Source: Sphingobium sp. HWE2-09 (GTDB lineage Bacteria; Pseudomonadota; Alphaproteobacteria; Sphingomonadales; Sphingomonadaceae). Taken from it: DNA of 64,000 bases. The position numbers were made by a program, and so were the translations under genes. The DNA lies in assembly GCF_035989265.1 (NCBI RefSeq), contig NZ_JAYKZX010000003.1, positions 186,001 to 250,000 of the forward strand, read 5' to 3'. The notes beneath the pieces are model-generated. The model was not told the origin of the DNA and searched no databases. It was given only the letters and a program-made list of their open reading frames with translations. Shown here in pieces: positions 35,480 to 45,003 of the stretch. Positions within the stretch are counted from its first letter, which is position 1, and the number at the start of each line of letters is the position of its first letter.

Positions 35480-36463
35480 TCACCCCTGGCTCTGGCCGAA
35501 GGGGTTGGGGCGGGTGCGGGGGGCTGGCGGCGGGGTTGGCGTGGGCATGCCGTCGTTGCCGAGCGCATCCTTGGCAAGCTGGCCGATACCGCCCAGCGTG
35601 CCGATCAACTGGGTCGCTTCGACCGGGAAGAGGATGGTCTTGGCATTGGGGCTGGTTGCGAACTGGCTGACCGCCTCGACATATTTTTGCGCGATGAAAT
35701 AATTGAGCGCTTGCGGATTGCCCGCGCTGATCGCTTCGGACACCATCTGCGTCGCTTTGGCTTCCGCCTCCGCTTCGCGCTCGCGGGCTTCGGCGTCGCG
35801 GAAAGCGGCTTCGCGGCGGCCTTCGGCTTGCAGGATCTGACCCTGTTTTTCGCCCTCCGCGCGCAGGATTTCCGCCGCCCGGGCGCCTTCTGCGTCCAGG
35901 ATGTTGGCGCGCTTTTCGCGCTCCGCCTTCATCTGGCGGCCCATGGCGTTGACGATGTCGGCGGGCGGGCGGATGTCTTTCAACTCCACGCGGGTGATCT
36001 TGATGCCCCAGGCGTTGGTCGCATGATCCACGACCGACAACAGGCGGGCGTTGATTTCGTCACGCTTGGACAGGGTTTCGTCCAGGTCGAGCGACCCCAT
36101 GACCGTGCGCAGGTTGGTGGTGGCCAGCTGCATGATCGCGACATAGAGTTCGGATACTTCATAGGCCGCCTTAGCCGGGTCGAGCACCTGGAAGAAGACC
36201 ACGCCGTCGACCGACACCATGGCGTTATCCTTGGTGATGATTTCCTGCCCCGGAATATCGACCACCTGCTCCATCATGTTGATCTTGCGACCTACGCTAT
36301 AGAAGAAGGCCGGGTAGAAATTGAGGCCCGGCTTGGCGACTTCGGTGAAACGGCCGAAGCGTTCGATCGTATATTGATAGCCCTGCCGCACCACCTTAAC
36401 GCTGACCGCCAGGTAGAAGAGGACGAGGCCCGTAAGCGTCAAGGCAAAGGTCGTCAGCATCAT
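35480..36463 (-). CDS. SPFH/Band 7 membrane protein (QmcA/stomatin type)
   Basis: A 327-residue protein. An N-terminal helix (FALTLTGLVLFYLAVSVKVV) is followed by the SPFH domain (PGQEIITKDNAMVSVDGVVF) at residues 20-190 and a long alanine/glutamate-rich coiled coil to ~250. It ends in a proline-rich tail. Such proteins form oligomeric membrane scaffolds and pair with NfeD. This gene and the NfeD gene form one transcription unit with an inverted repeat between them. Confidence 0.88.
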   Translation of the reverse strand: MMLTTFALTLTGLVLFYLAVSVKVVRQGYQYTIERFGRFTEVAKPGLNFYPAFFYSVGRKINMMEQVVDIPGQEIITKDNAMVSVDGVVFFQVLDPAKAAYEVSELYVAIMQLATTNLRTVMGSLDLDETLSKRDEINARLLSVVDHATNAWGIKITRVELKDIRPPADIVNAMGRQMKAEREKRANILDAEGARAAEILRAEGEKQGQILQAEGRREAAFRDAEAREREAEAEAKATQMVSEAISAGNPQALNYFIAQKYVEAVSQFATSPNAKTILFPVEATQLIGTLGGIGQLAKDALGNDGMPTPTPPPAPRTRPNPFGQSQG

Positions 36464-36533
36464 ATTCTCCCGAAACCGGGTTGGACTATGCGCCTTATTC
36501 GTTAACGGGGGAAGTCAAACCGAGGAGTATTCC

Positions 36534-37349
36534 ATGTTGCTGCGTCATGCCCGATCGCTGTTGTTCCTGCCCGCGTCCAATGCCCGCGCGATCGCCAAGG
36601 CGCGGACCTTGCCGTGCGACATGGTAATATTGGACCTGGAGGACGCTGTGCCCGACGACGCCAAAGAGGCCGCGCGGGCAGGCGCGGTCGAGGCAATGGG
36701 CGAAGGCTTTGGCGGCCGGTTGGCGGCGGTGCGGATCAATGTGGCGGGGACGCCGTGGCACGGGGTGGAGATGGTGGCGCTCAAAGGCAGTCGCGCGGAC
36801 TATGTGGTGCTGCCCAAGGTGGAGACGGGGCGGCAGGTGCGCGATGTCTATAGCGTGTGCCAGAAGCCGGTGATCGCGATGATCGAAAGCGCGCGCGGCG
36901 TGCTGGCCGCAGCGGAGATTGCGGCCGCGGAGGGCTGCGCGGCGCTGTTCATGGGCAATAACGACCTGCGCAAGGATCTGGGCATCCCGCCATCGGCCGG
37001 TCGCGGCGGGTTGTCATACGCGATGCAGGCGGTGCTGCTGGCGGCGCGGGCGGCGGGCGTCGCGGTGTTCGACGGCGTATATAACCGACTGGATGATCTC
37101 GCCGGGCTGGAAGCGGAATGTATGGAGGGCCACGCCTTGGGTTTCGACGGCAAGACGCTGATTCATCCTGCGCAGGTGGTGGTGGCGAACCAGATCTTCG
37201 GTCCCGACGCGCAGGCGTTGGCGGACGCGCGGCGGCTGATCGAGGCGGCGACCGGCGGGGCGGAGCGGTTCGACGGGCGGATGATCGAGACGATGCATGT
37301 GGAAGAGGCGAAGGCGCTGGTCGCGCGGGCTGAGGCGGTGGGGGCTTAG
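36534..37349 (+). CDS. HpcH/HpaI-type CoA ester lyase (CitE-like)
   Basis: A 271-residue TIM-barrel enzyme: SLLFLPASNARAIAKARTLP, then DMVILDLEDAVPDDAKE with metal-binding acidic residues, MIESARGVL, and the closing GFDGKTLIHPAQV. The group cleaves CoA thioesters such as citramalyl- or malyl-CoA. No partner subunits are near, so it acts alone. The start follows a CGAGGAG-like site; the gene diverges from the SPFH gene. Confidence 0.85.
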   Translation: MLLRHARSLLFLPASNARAIAKARTLPCDMVILDLEDAVPDDAKEAARAGAVEAMGEGFGGRLAAVRINVAGTPWHGVEMVALKGSRADYVVLPKVETGRQVRDVYSVCQKPVIAMIESARGVLAAAEIAAAEGCAALFMGNNDLRKDLGIPPSAGRGGLSYAMQAVLLAARAAGVAVFDGVYNRLDDLAGLEAECMEGHALGFDGKTLIHPAQVVVANQIFGPDAQALADARRLIEAATGGAERFDGRMIETMHVEEAKALVARAEAVGA

Positions 37350-37559
37350 CATTGATGCCGTAAAGGAAAGTCCGACATAGGTCGGGCGTTGCATTATTTA
37401 TGGCATCGACGTGTTGTGTTGCAGTATAGCTACACACGGTAATAAAAACGCTACATTAGGTTCCATTCGTCGCACCGTCGTTGACCAGAGCTGACAGGTG
37501 GGGCGTTTTTGCCCTCATTGAGTTCTCCCCGAACTCTAAAAAAACAGAGGGATATCATC
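37350..37559. promoter_or_regulatory. promoter region of the large TonB-dependent receptor
   Basis: A 210-base AT-richer gap. It holds TTGCAGTATAGCTACACACG and the AT-rich run GGTAATAAAAACGC, which look like promoter DNA, but no consensus can be fixed. The ribosome-binding site AGAGGGAT at 37546-37553 precedes ATG 37560. Confidence 0.4.
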
Positions 37560-40484
37560 ATGCATCGTACCGCTGCTGCGGCGCGTCGGCTTCTTGCGGC
37601 CAGCGCGCTTTCGACCCTATTTGCCTGCCCTGTGATGGCGCAGGATGCCGCTTCGACAGATGACTCCGAGACGATCGTCGTGACCGGCAGCCGTATCCAG
37701 CGCAGCGATTATAACATTGCCAACCCATTGGTGACTGTAACCGCCGAGACGCTGGAGCAGGCAGGCAATGTGCAGATCATCGACACGCTGGCGCAAAACC
37801 CCGCGTTGATCAATTCGCTGGGCGGCGCGCGGACATCGGGTTCCAATAGCGATTTCGGGGCTGTCGGCGTCGCGCTGCTTGACCTGCGCGGGCTGGGCGA
37901 GAATCGCACGCTCGTACTAGTTAATGGCCGCCGTCATGTGTCGAGCCTGTCCGGTTCCGCGGCGGTCGACATCAACACCATCCCCAACGACCTTATCGAA
38001 GGCGTCGACGTGCTGACGGGCGGTGCATCCGCCATCTATGGTGCGGACGGCGTGTCAGGCGTGGTCAATTTCCGGCTGAAGCGCGATTTCGAAGGGTTCA
38101 AGGCAAGCGGTCAGATCGGCATTTCCAGCCGGGGCGATGCCGGACAGCGCTATGGTTCGGTAACCTATGGCAAGAATTTCAGCGACGGGCGCGGCAACAT
38201 CGCGCTGTCTTACGAATTTCGCGAACAGGACCGTTTGAGCAGCTTCAACCGGGAGCGGACCGGCAATCCGCTTAAAACCTACGGCATCGTGCGCGATCCG
38301 GCTGACATCCCCGACGATCCCAATGTGCCCGACCGCCGACCGTTCAACAATCTACGCTATGCCGACAGTTCGCTAGGTGGCGCGGTCGATGTCGATCTTG
38401 ACGGCATTCCGGATTTCACCGGCGAGGGCAAGGTCTATGATCGCGGCCTGTTGCTGCCGTCGTCGGGCGGCCTGACGCAGGGTGGGGACAGCACGCCGCT
38501 GGCCGGCTATCAGGGCGACCTGCAGGCCTATAACCGGGTGCATAATTTCAACCTGCTGTCGCATTACGACTTCAGCGATGCAGTGAAATTTTTCTTTGAA
38601 GCCAAATATGTGAAGAACAAGACCAGCACGGTGTCGCAGCCGTCGTTCGACTTCTTCACTTATCTGACGCCCGACAACGCCTATTTGCAGGATCGGTTCG
38701 GCGCGCTTGCACCGGACGGCGCGCTGATTTCGCGCGACAATTTCGACATGGGCGTGCGCGGCGAGAGGAATGAGCGCGAAACGATGCGCTTCGTGGGCGG
38801 GTTCGAGGGAGCGATTTCCGATCACGCCCGCTATGAATTGTCCTATGTATTCGGCCAGACCAAGTCGAAGGTGCTGCTGACCGACTATCGCATCGGCGAC
38901 CGTTATTGGGCGGCGATCGATGCGGTACGCGATCCGGCGACCGGCCAGATCGTCTGCCGGTCGGACCTGGACCCGACGGCCAACATCAATCCTGACAATT
39001 ATGATGCCCCCGCAACGACCTTCACGCCGGGCGCAGGCAGCGGTTGCCAGCCGCTCAACCTGCTGGGCAATGGCGCGCCTAGCCAGGCGGCGCTCGATTG
39101 GGTCAATACGGATATCTTGAACCGGGCCAGGCTTCAGCAGCATGTCGTATCTGGATCTATCTCTGGTGATTTCGGTCAGTTCTTCGAACTGCCGGGCGGC
39201 CCGATCGGCTTCGCGCTAGGCGCCGAATATCGCAAGGAAAAGAGCCGCTTCGTCACCGACGAGCTGTTGCAGCAAGGTGCATTGGCGGATTTCTCGGTAC
39301 AATTGCCCGAAAAGGGCAGCTTCGATGTGAAGGAAATCTTCGGCGAATTGTCGGTGCCGGTGCTCAAGGACGTGCCGTTTGCCCACACCCTGTCCTTCGG
39401 CGCGGCGGTGCGGCTGTCTGATTATTCGACCGTCGGCAAAACCACGACCTGGAAGGTGGACGGCACCTATGCGCCGATCCCCGACATCACCTTCCGCGGT
39501 ACATTGTCCGAAGCGGTGCGTGCACCTAACATCACCGAGTTATTCGCACCGCGCAATGGCGGTTTCTCATTCATCGGCGATCCGTGCGACCCCGTCTATA
39601 TTGGTGAAGGGACGCAATATCGTGTCGCCAACTGCCAGGCAACGCTGGCCGCCGCTGGCCTGACACCGGGCCAGATCGCCGCATTCAACCCGGAAAATGA
39701 TCCGACCGCAACTGTCAGCCTGCCGGGCAATTCCGGCGGCAATCGCAACCTGCAGGAAGAAACGGCACGGACATGGACGGCCGGCACCGTTCTGCGCCCA
39801 CGCTTCATTCCTGGCCTGATCGCGTCATTCGACTGGTATGACATCAAGATCAAGAATGCGATCAGCACGCCGACGGCGGAAGAACTGGCCGGCCTGTGCG
39901 TCGATCAGCCGACGCTGGACAATGTCTATTGCCAGAATATCAGCCGCGCAAACGGTACAGGCTTCATCAACGGCTATTTCGTCCAGCCGCAAAATGTTGC
40001 TAATTTCCGTACCGCTGGCGCCGACATGAAGCTGAACTACAGCTTCAACACGGCGAAGGCGGGGGCGTTCAGCATCTCGCTGGTCGGTGGCTATCTCGAC
40101 AAGTTGCAGTTCATTGCTACGCCTGGTGCCGAGGTCAACATCGACCGCGAGGAAGCCTATTTCCCTAAATGGAATGCCACCGGCGACATCACCTGGAAGA
40201 TGGACAAGCTAACCATCAACTATGGTGTCAGCTGGTTTAGCAAGACGCGCCGCTATACGATCGAACAGACCGATGCCAATCCGGATATCGCCGAGGCGAA
40301 ATATCTGCGGTATAAGGAAAAGTGGCAGCACGATCTGTATGTGGCCTATGATGTAGACGAACGGTTCCGCTTCTATGTCGGCGCGAACAACCTGTTCGAC
40401 CAACAGCCGTCGATCGCATCGTCCAACTATCCGGTCAGCTATGTCGGCCGCTATATGTATGCGGGCGCCAAGATCACGATGTAA
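37560..40484 (+). CDS. TonB-dependent receptor (large, L-shaped plug type)
   Basis: A 974-residue outer-membrane receptor. A signal peptide (LLAASALSTLFACPVMAQ) is followed by a TonB box region (ETIVVTGSRIQRSDYNIANP) and a plug (LVNGRRHVSSLSGSAAVDIN, then GASAIYGADGVSGVVNF). The barrel ends at YMYAGAKITM. This is the type common in sphingomonads for oligosaccharides or other complex substrates; the substrate is not readable. An intrinsic terminator follows. ATG 37560 is chosen by its ribosome-binding site; the frame extends to 37509. Confidence 0.9.
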   Translation: MHRTAAAARRLLAASALSTLFACPVMAQDAASTDDSETIVVTGSRIQRSDYNIANPLVTVTAETLEQAGNVQIIDTLAQNPALINSLGGARTSGSNSDFGAVGVALLDLRGLGENRTLVLVNGRRHVSSLSGSAAVDINTIPNDLIEGVDVLTGGASAIYGADGVSGVVNFRLKRDFEGFKASGQIGISSRGDAGQRYGSVTYGKNFSDGRGNIALSYEFREQDRLSSFNRERTGNPLKTYGIVRDPADIPDDPNVPDRRPFNNLRYADSSLGGAVDVDLDGIPDFTGEGKVYDRGLLLPSSGGLTQGGDSTPLAGYQGDLQAYNRVHNFNLLSHYDFSDAVKFFFEAKYVKNKTSTVSQPSFDFFTYLTPDNAYLQDRFGALAPDGALISRDNFDMGVRGERNERETMRFVGGFEGAISDHARYELSYVFGQTKSKVLLTDYRIGDRYWAAIDAVRDPATGQIVCRSDLDPTANINPDNYDAPATTFTPGAGSGCQPLNLLGNGAPSQAALDWVNTDILNRARLQQHVVSGSISGDFGQFFELPGGPIGFALGAEYRKEKSRFVTDELLQQGALADFSVQLPEKGSFDVKEIFGELSVPVLKDVPFAHTLSFGAAVRLSDYSTVGKTTTWKVDGTYAPIPDITFRGTLSEAVRAPNITELFAPRNGGFSFIGDPCDPVYIGEGTQYRVANCQATLAAAGLTPGQIAAFNPENDPTATVSLPGNSGGNRNLQEETARTWTAGTVLRPRFIPGLIASFDWYDIKIKNAISTPTAEELAGLCVDQPTLDNVYCQNISRANGTGFINGYFVQPQNVANFRTAGADMKLNYSFNTAKAGAFSISLVGGYLDKLQFIATPGAEVNIDREEAYFPKWNATGDITWKMDKLTINYGVSWFSKTRRYTIEQTDANPDIAEAKYLRYKEKWQHDLYVAYDVDERFRFYVGANNLFDQQPSIASSNYPVSYVGRYMYAGAKITM

Positions 40485-40511
40485 TGTGACCAAGGTAATG
40501 TAGATGCGGAT

Positions 40512-40537
40512 AAGGGGCGGATTATCCGCCCCTTTTT
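40512..40537 (+). terminator. intrinsic terminator after the receptor gene
   Basis: AAGGGGCGGAT/ATCCGCCCCTT with a two-base loop forms a strong hairpin followed by TTTTT, ~28 bases after the stop codon. Confidence 0.9.
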
Positions 40538-40640
40538 GGTGGTCCGCTTCGTCCTGATTGCTCCGTGCTGGATGTGCTGAGCGTATCGCCATGGAACGGA
40601 CGCCTTCCCAAGACATTGGCGCTGCAGCAGGGAGTGTTGC

Positions 40641-41450
40641 ATGACCTATGATGACCGAATGACCCTTTTGGCGCGGGTCGGGTTCGCCGCGCGGGGGATG
40701 GTCTATATATTGATCGGGTGGTTCGCGCTGGACGTGGCGGTCAATGGTGGGCAGCCCATGGACAATCAGGGCGCGCTGGGTACGCTGGCGGGAGCGCCGT
40801 TGGGTCATGCCCTGCTGGCGATCTGCGCGATCGGGTTTGTCGGTTATGCAATCTGGCGGCTGACTGAAGCGATCACCGATCCGGAAAATCGCAGCCGCGA
40901 CCTGAAGGGCCGGTTCGAGCGGGCGGGTTATGCCGTGAGCGGGATCACCCATATCATGCTGGCGACCGCCGCCGCGCGCCTGGCGCTCAAGCAGACGTCG
41001 GCGCAGGGGAGCAGCCCGGGCGACCAGAGCGCGGAAAGCTGGTCGGGATGGCTGCTGGCGCAGCCGGGTGGCACGGCGATGTTGATCGTCGTCAGCTGCG
41101 GTTTCTTCGCGGTCGCTGCGGCGCAGGCGATCAAGGCTTATAAAGCGCGGTTCGACGAACTGGATGCGCAGGTGCCTGCACCCCATTATGTGCGGTGGAT
41201 CGGGCGGTGTGGTTATGCGGCGCGGGCGGTGATCTTTGCGATCATCGGCTGGTTCCTGATCATGGCGGCGACAAACCATGACGCCGATCGCGCGGGTGGC
41301 CTAGGCGAAGCATTGAAGCAGTTACGTGCGCAACCCGAAGGAGCGGCGATCCTGGGCATCGTCGCGTTCGGGCTGGCCTTGTTCGGTCTGTTCAGCCTGA
41401 TCGAGGCGCGTTACCGCCGGATCAAGGTGCGCAAGCCGGGCTTTCTGTGA
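40641..41450 (+). CDS. DUF1206 membrane protein
   Basis: A 269-residue inner-membrane protein made of three similar modules, each with two helices, a hallmark of DUF1206: RVGFAARGMVYILIGWFALD, RAGYAVSGITHIMLATAAAR and RCGYAARAVIFAIIGWFLIM. Function unknown. The start at 40641 follows a GGAG site at 40630. It is transcribed toward the convergent ubiG gene. Confidence 0.85.
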   Translation: MTYDDRMTLLARVGFAARGMVYILIGWFALDVAVNGGQPMDNQGALGTLAGAPLGHALLAICAIGFVGYAIWRLTEAITDPENRSRDLKGRFERAGYAVSGITHIMLATAAARLALKQTSAQGSSPGDQSAESWSGWLLAQPGGTAMLIVVSCGFFAVAAAQAIKAYKARFDELDAQVPAPHYVRWIGRCGYAARAVIFAIIGWFLIMAATNHDADRAGGLGEALKQLRAQPEGAAILGIVAFGLALFGLFSLIEARYRRIKVRKPGFL

Positions 41451-41466
41451 ACGCGTACCTATTCCG

Positions 41467-42201
41467 TCAGGCTGGCTTGTGCTGGACGGTCAGGAAATAA
41501 TCGATCGCCTTGTTGGCCGACAGGGTGAAGCCGCGTCCCGGATCGAAAGCCAGGCCGCTGCTGTCGGTAACGGCGAGGCCTGCCTGATCCAGCAGAGCGG
41601 TCAGTTCGTCGGGCGTCAGGAATTTATGCCAGTCGTGGGTGCCCTTCGGGATGCCGCCGACGCTTTCGCCGATGGTGATCATGGCGAGGCGGGACAGTGG
41701 CGTGCGATTGGGGGTGGAGAGGATCATGACGCCGCCGGGCGCCAGTTTGGCGGCCAGCGCGCGGATAAAGGCGGCTGGATCGGCGACATGTTCGATCACC
41801 TCCATCGAGGTGACGAGGTCGAAGCCGGTGTCGGCCAGCCCCTCCACCGGGGTGGCGCGATAGTCTATGGACAGTCCCTGGGCGGCGGCATGGGCCTGCG
41901 CGGCGGCGATATTCTCGGGCGCGGCGTCGAGGCCGGTGACGGTGGCGCCCAGCCGTGCGAGCGGTTCGGTAAGGAGCCCCGCGCCGCAGCCGACGTCGAG
42001 CGCATGTTTGCCCGTCAGCGGACGGAACGCCTGCGCCTGGCCCGGCCAGCGCTGGTCGATCGCGGCGCGGATATAGCGCAGACGCACGGGGTTGAGCTTA
42101 TGCAGCATCGCGCTGGAGCCGTCGGGGTTCCACCAGTCGGCGGCCATGGTGCCGAAATGAGCGGCTTCCTTCGGGTCGATCGTGGCGGTGGTTTCGGTCA
42201 T
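41467..42201 (-). CDS. ubiG: ubiquinone biosynthesis O-methyltransferase
   Basis: A 244-residue SAM-dependent methyltransferase. It opens IDPKEAAHFGTMAADWWNPDG, the UbiG start, and the SAM loop is ALDVGCGAGLLTEPLARLG, followed by TSMEVIEHVADP and FLTPDELTALLDQAGL. UbiG performs both O-methylations of the quinone ring. Next to lysC in divergent orientation, a neighbourhood seen in many alphaproteobacteria. Confidence 0.95.
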   Translation of the reverse strand: MTETTATIDPKEAAHFGTMAADWWNPDGSSAMLHKLNPVRLRYIRAAIDQRWPGQAQAFRPLTGKHALDVGCGAGLLTEPLARLGATVTGLDAAPENIAAAQAHAAAQGLSIDYRATPVEGLADTGFDLVTSMEVIEHVADPAAFIRALAAKLAPGGVMILSTPNRTPLSRLAMITIGESVGGIPKGTHDWHKFLTPDELTALLDQAGLAVTDSSGLAFDPGRGFTLSANKAIDYFLTVQHKPA

Positions 42202-42236
42202 GATGCGCCTTGGTATATGATCCCCAGAAATAAGAA

Positions 42237-42266
42237 CTGTCCTTCGACATGCTCAGGGTGAACGGG
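42237..42266. repeat. single arm of REP-type repeat
   Basis: CTGTCCTTCGACATGCTCAG followed by GGTGAACGGG is one arm of the GAGCCTGTCGAAG family, lacking its inverted partner. It is in the 280-base ubiG-lysC gap, which otherwise holds the divergent promoters. Confidence 0.7.
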
Positions 42267-42481
42267 GAGGGGTGGTTTCGATTGTCCTGGTGCCGCTTTT
42301 TAGCAGGCTACGGACAGGAGGCAAATGGACCGATACCGTTGAAGCCAAAAGAGTGAGCGCCGGTGTGCTGTGGCGCATATGGCAGGATTGCTTGCCATCT
42401 GCGCCGCGACTGCTAATAGGAGCGCCGTTTGGCCCTTTTGGGACATTTTCTTTCATAACTACAGGCAGGCTCGACACACAC

Positions 42482-43747
42482 ATGGCGCGCATCGTGATGA
42501 AATTCGGCGGCACCTCCATGGCGGGGATGGAGCGAATTCGCAACGTGGCGGCGCGCGTCAAACATGTCGTGAGCCAGGGCCATGAAGTGGCGGTCGTGGT
42601 GTCGGCCATGGCGGGCGAGACGGACCGGCTGGTGGGCTTCTGCAAGGAAGCATCGGCGCTCTACGATCCGGCCGAATATGATGTCGTCGTCGCGGCGGGC
42701 GAGCAGATCACCAGCGGGCTGCTGGCGATGACATTGAAAGCCATGGACGTGGATGCGCGCAGCTGGCTCGGCTGGCAATTGCCGATCCGCACGATCGAGG
42801 CCCATGCCAAGGCGCGGGTCAGCGACATCGACACGTTGGACCTGCTGGCGTCGATGCGGTCGGGCACCGTCGCGGTAATCCCCGGTTTCCAGGGCATGAT
42901 GGCCGACGGGCGGGTATCAACGCTGGGTCGTGGCGGGTCCGACACGTCGGCGGTCGCGGTGGCCGCGGCGATAAAGGCGGATCGTTGCGACATCTATACC
43001 GACGTCGATGGCGTCTATACCACGGACCCGCGGATCGTGGCGCGCGCGCGCAAGCTGGACCTAGTCACTTACGAGGAGATGCTGGAACTGGCGTCGGTTG
43101 GCGCCAAGGTGTTGCAGACGCGCTCGGTGGGCCTGGCTATGAAGGAGGGCGTGGTGGTGCAGGTGCTGTCGTCCTTCGACGATCCCACGCAGCAGGATTT
43201 GCCCGGCACGCTGATCGTCAGCGACGCGGAACTGGAAGCCAAGCTCAAGGAAGACAAGATGGAACGTCAACTCATCACCGGCATCGCCCATGACAAGAAT
43301 GAGGCGAAGATCATCGTGACCCGCGTGCCCGACAAGCCCGGCGCAGTCGCCAGCATCTTCACGCCCTTGGCCGACGCGGCGATTAATGTCGACATGATCA
43401 TCCAGAATGACAGCAAGGACAATGAAGAGACGGATGTCACCTTCACCGTCCCGCGCGCGGACCTGGCCCGCAGCGTCGATATCTTGGAAGCCAATAAGGA
43501 TGCGATCGGTTTCCGCCGCATCATCACGGATACCGAAGTCGCCAAGATCAGCGTTGTGGGTGTGGGCATGCGCAGCCATGCGGGCGTGGCGGCGACCATG
43601 TTCAAGACGCTGGCCGAACGCGGCATCAATATCGAGGCGATCTCCACCAGCGAGATCAAGGTGTCGGTGCTGATCGACGAGGATGAGACGGAACTGGCGG
43701 TGCGTGTGTTGCATACCGCTTACGGTCTGGACGCGCCGGTGGCATAA
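42482..43747 (+). CDS. lysC: aspartate kinase
   Basis: A 421-residue kinase for the first step of lysine, threonine and methionine synthesis. The nucleotide motif KFGGTSMAG is at residues 7-15, the catalytic region is LGRGGSDTSAVAVAAA, and two C-terminal ACT domains (ITRVPDKPG-like VTRVPDKPGAVASIF and VVGVGMRSHAGVAATMF) give feedback control. Start MARIVMKFGG (ATG 42482) is fixed by homology although the frame is open further upstream; the ribosome-binding site is weak. No lysine riboswitch-like structure is recognised in the leader. Confidence 0.95.
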   Translation: MARIVMKFGGTSMAGMERIRNVAARVKHVVSQGHEVAVVVSAMAGETDRLVGFCKEASALYDPAEYDVVVAAGEQITSGLLAMTLKAMDVDARSWLGWQLPIRTIEAHAKARVSDIDTLDLLASMRSGTVAVIPGFQGMMADGRVSTLGRGGSDTSAVAVAAAIKADRCDIYTDVDGVYTTDPRIVARARKLDLVTYEEMLELASVGAKVLQTRSVGLAMKEGVVVQVLSSFDDPTQQDLPGTLIVSDAELEAKLKEDKMERQLITGIAHDKNEAKIIVTRVPDKPGAVASIFTPLADAAINVDMIIQNDSKDNEETDVTFTVPRADLARSVDILEANKDAIGFRRIITDTEVAKISVVGVGMRSHAGVAATMFKTLAERGINIEAISTSEIKVSVLIDEDETELAVRVLHTAYGLDAPVA

Positions 43748-43754
43748 ATTCTAT

Positions 43755-43877
43755 TCCCCTCCCCGTTAGGGAGGGGCTAGGGGTGGGTGCGAGCGAAGCG
43801 AGCCTGCTCCCCGGTGATGGCTCGGAGCGCCGCTGTGCGGCGCACCCACCCCAACCCCTCCCTTGAAAGGGAGGGGC
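43755..43877. repeat. long G-rich/C-rich inverted repeat
   Basis: CCCCTCCCCGTTAGGGAGGG GCTAGGGGTGGG(TGC) is paired with GCGCACCCACCCC AACCCCTCCC, so the two ends fold back over ~120 bases, with smaller hairpins at each end. It separates lysC and the following gene and could end lysC transcription. Confidence 0.8.
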
Positions 43878-43896
43878 TTTTTTGGTTTTGAACGGA

Positions 43897-44916
43897 ATGA
43901 ATATGACCCACGCCAAACTCACGTCCCTGATGGCCCGCGGCGCGGAATTTTTCGGGTGCGAGAGCGCGATCCTGTGTGGGGCGATGAGCTGGGTCAGCGA
44001 ACGGCATCTGGTGTCGGCAATCTCCAACGCCGGCGGCTTTGGCGTGATCGCATGCGGGGCGATGACGCCCGAATTGCTGGACGCGGAGATCGCGGCGACC
44101 AAGGCGCTGACGAGCAAGCCGTTCGGCGTGAACCTGATCACCATGCATCCGCAGCTGTTCGATTTGATCGACGTGTGCGCGCGGCATGAGGTCAGCCATA
44201 TCGTGCTGGCCGGAGGCCTGCCGCCCAAGGGCAGCATCGAGGCGATCAAGCAGAAGGGCGCGAAGCTGATCTGTTTTGCCCCGGCGCTGAGTTTGGCGAA
44301 GAAGCTGGTGCGGTCCGGCGTCGATGCGCTGGTGGTGGAAGGTATGGAGGCGGGCGGCCATATCGGCCCGGTGGCGACCAGCGTGCTGGCGCAGGAAATA
44401 TTGCCGGAAATGGCGAGCCAAGTGCCCGTCTTCGTCGCGGGCGGCATCGGCCGGGGCGAAGCGATCGCCGCTTACCTCGAAATGGGCGCGGCGGGCGTGC
44501 AGCTGGGCACGCGCTTCGCCTGCGCGAGCGAGAGCATCGCCCATCCCAATTTCAAGAAGGCCTTCTTCCGCGCGTCGGCGCGCGACGCGATCGCCAGCGT
44601 GCAGATCGACCCGCGCCTGCCGGTGATCCCGGTGCGCGCGCTCAAGAATGTCGGCACCGAAGCCTTCACCGCCAAGCAGCGCGAAGTCGCCAACCTGCTG
44701 GACAGCGGCGCAGTCGACATGATGGAAGCGCAGCTGCAGATCGAACATTATTGGGCCGGGGCGCTGCGCAAGGCGGTGATCGATGGCGATGTCGAGGGCG
44801 GGTCGTTGATGGCGGGCCAATCGGTCGGCATGGTGACGAAGGAAGAGCCGGTTGCGGACATCATCGCGCAACTGATGGAGCAGGCTGCCACGGCTTTGGA
44901 GCGGCGAGTCGCCTAA
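43897..44916 (+). CDS. NAD(P)H-dependent flavin oxidoreductase / nitronate monooxygenase-like
   Basis: About 339 residues, a TIM-barrel FMN protein. The core contains LCGAMSWVSERHLVSAISNA, NAGGFGVIACGAM, VVEGMEAGGHIGP and FVAGGIGRGEAIAAYLEMGA with AAGVQLGTRFAC. These are nitronate monooxygenase/FabK family motifs; the GGHIGP loop holds the catalytic histidine. The substrate may be nitronates or an enoyl thioester. Starts at ATG 43897 or 43903 are both possible; the longer frame from TTG 43882 runs into the repeat and is not favoured. Confidence 0.85.
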   Translation: MNMTHAKLTSLMARGAEFFGCESAILCGAMSWVSERHLVSAISNAGGFGVIACGAMTPELLDAEIAATKALTSKPFGVNLITMHPQLFDLIDVCARHEVSHIVLAGGLPPKGSIEAIKQKGAKLICFAPALSLAKKLVRSGVDALVVEGMEAGGHIGPVATSVLAQEILPEMASQVPVFVAGGIGRGEAIAAYLEMGAAGVQLGTRFACASESIAHPNFKKAFFRASARDAIASVQIDPRLPVIPVRALKNVGTEAFTAKQREVANLLDSGAVDMMEAQLQIEHYWAGALRKAVIDGDVEGGSLMAGQSVGMVTKEEPVADIIAQLMEQAATALERRVA

Positions 44917-45003
44917 AGGCTTGCGGCGAACCGAGGCTTAAGCATATTTCCTCCGAGCCAAATGCCCGGCATGACCGTGCGTAAAGTCCCACCGGAGAAT
45001 TTG

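Noticed and set aside
40485..40640. Small gene between the receptor terminator and DUF1206
   Set aside because: The segment holds the intrinsic terminator and the promoter region of DUF1206; no frame has coding features.
42267..42481. Lysine riboswitch in the lysC leader
   Set aside because: I see no conserved L-box elements, and these riboswitches are not typical of alphaproteobacteria; the leader has only short stems and a REP arm.
43882..43896. TTG start for the nitronate-monooxygenase-like gene
   Set aside because: It lies at the edge of the inverted repeat and adds five residues of no family value; ATG 43897 or 43903 is more likely.
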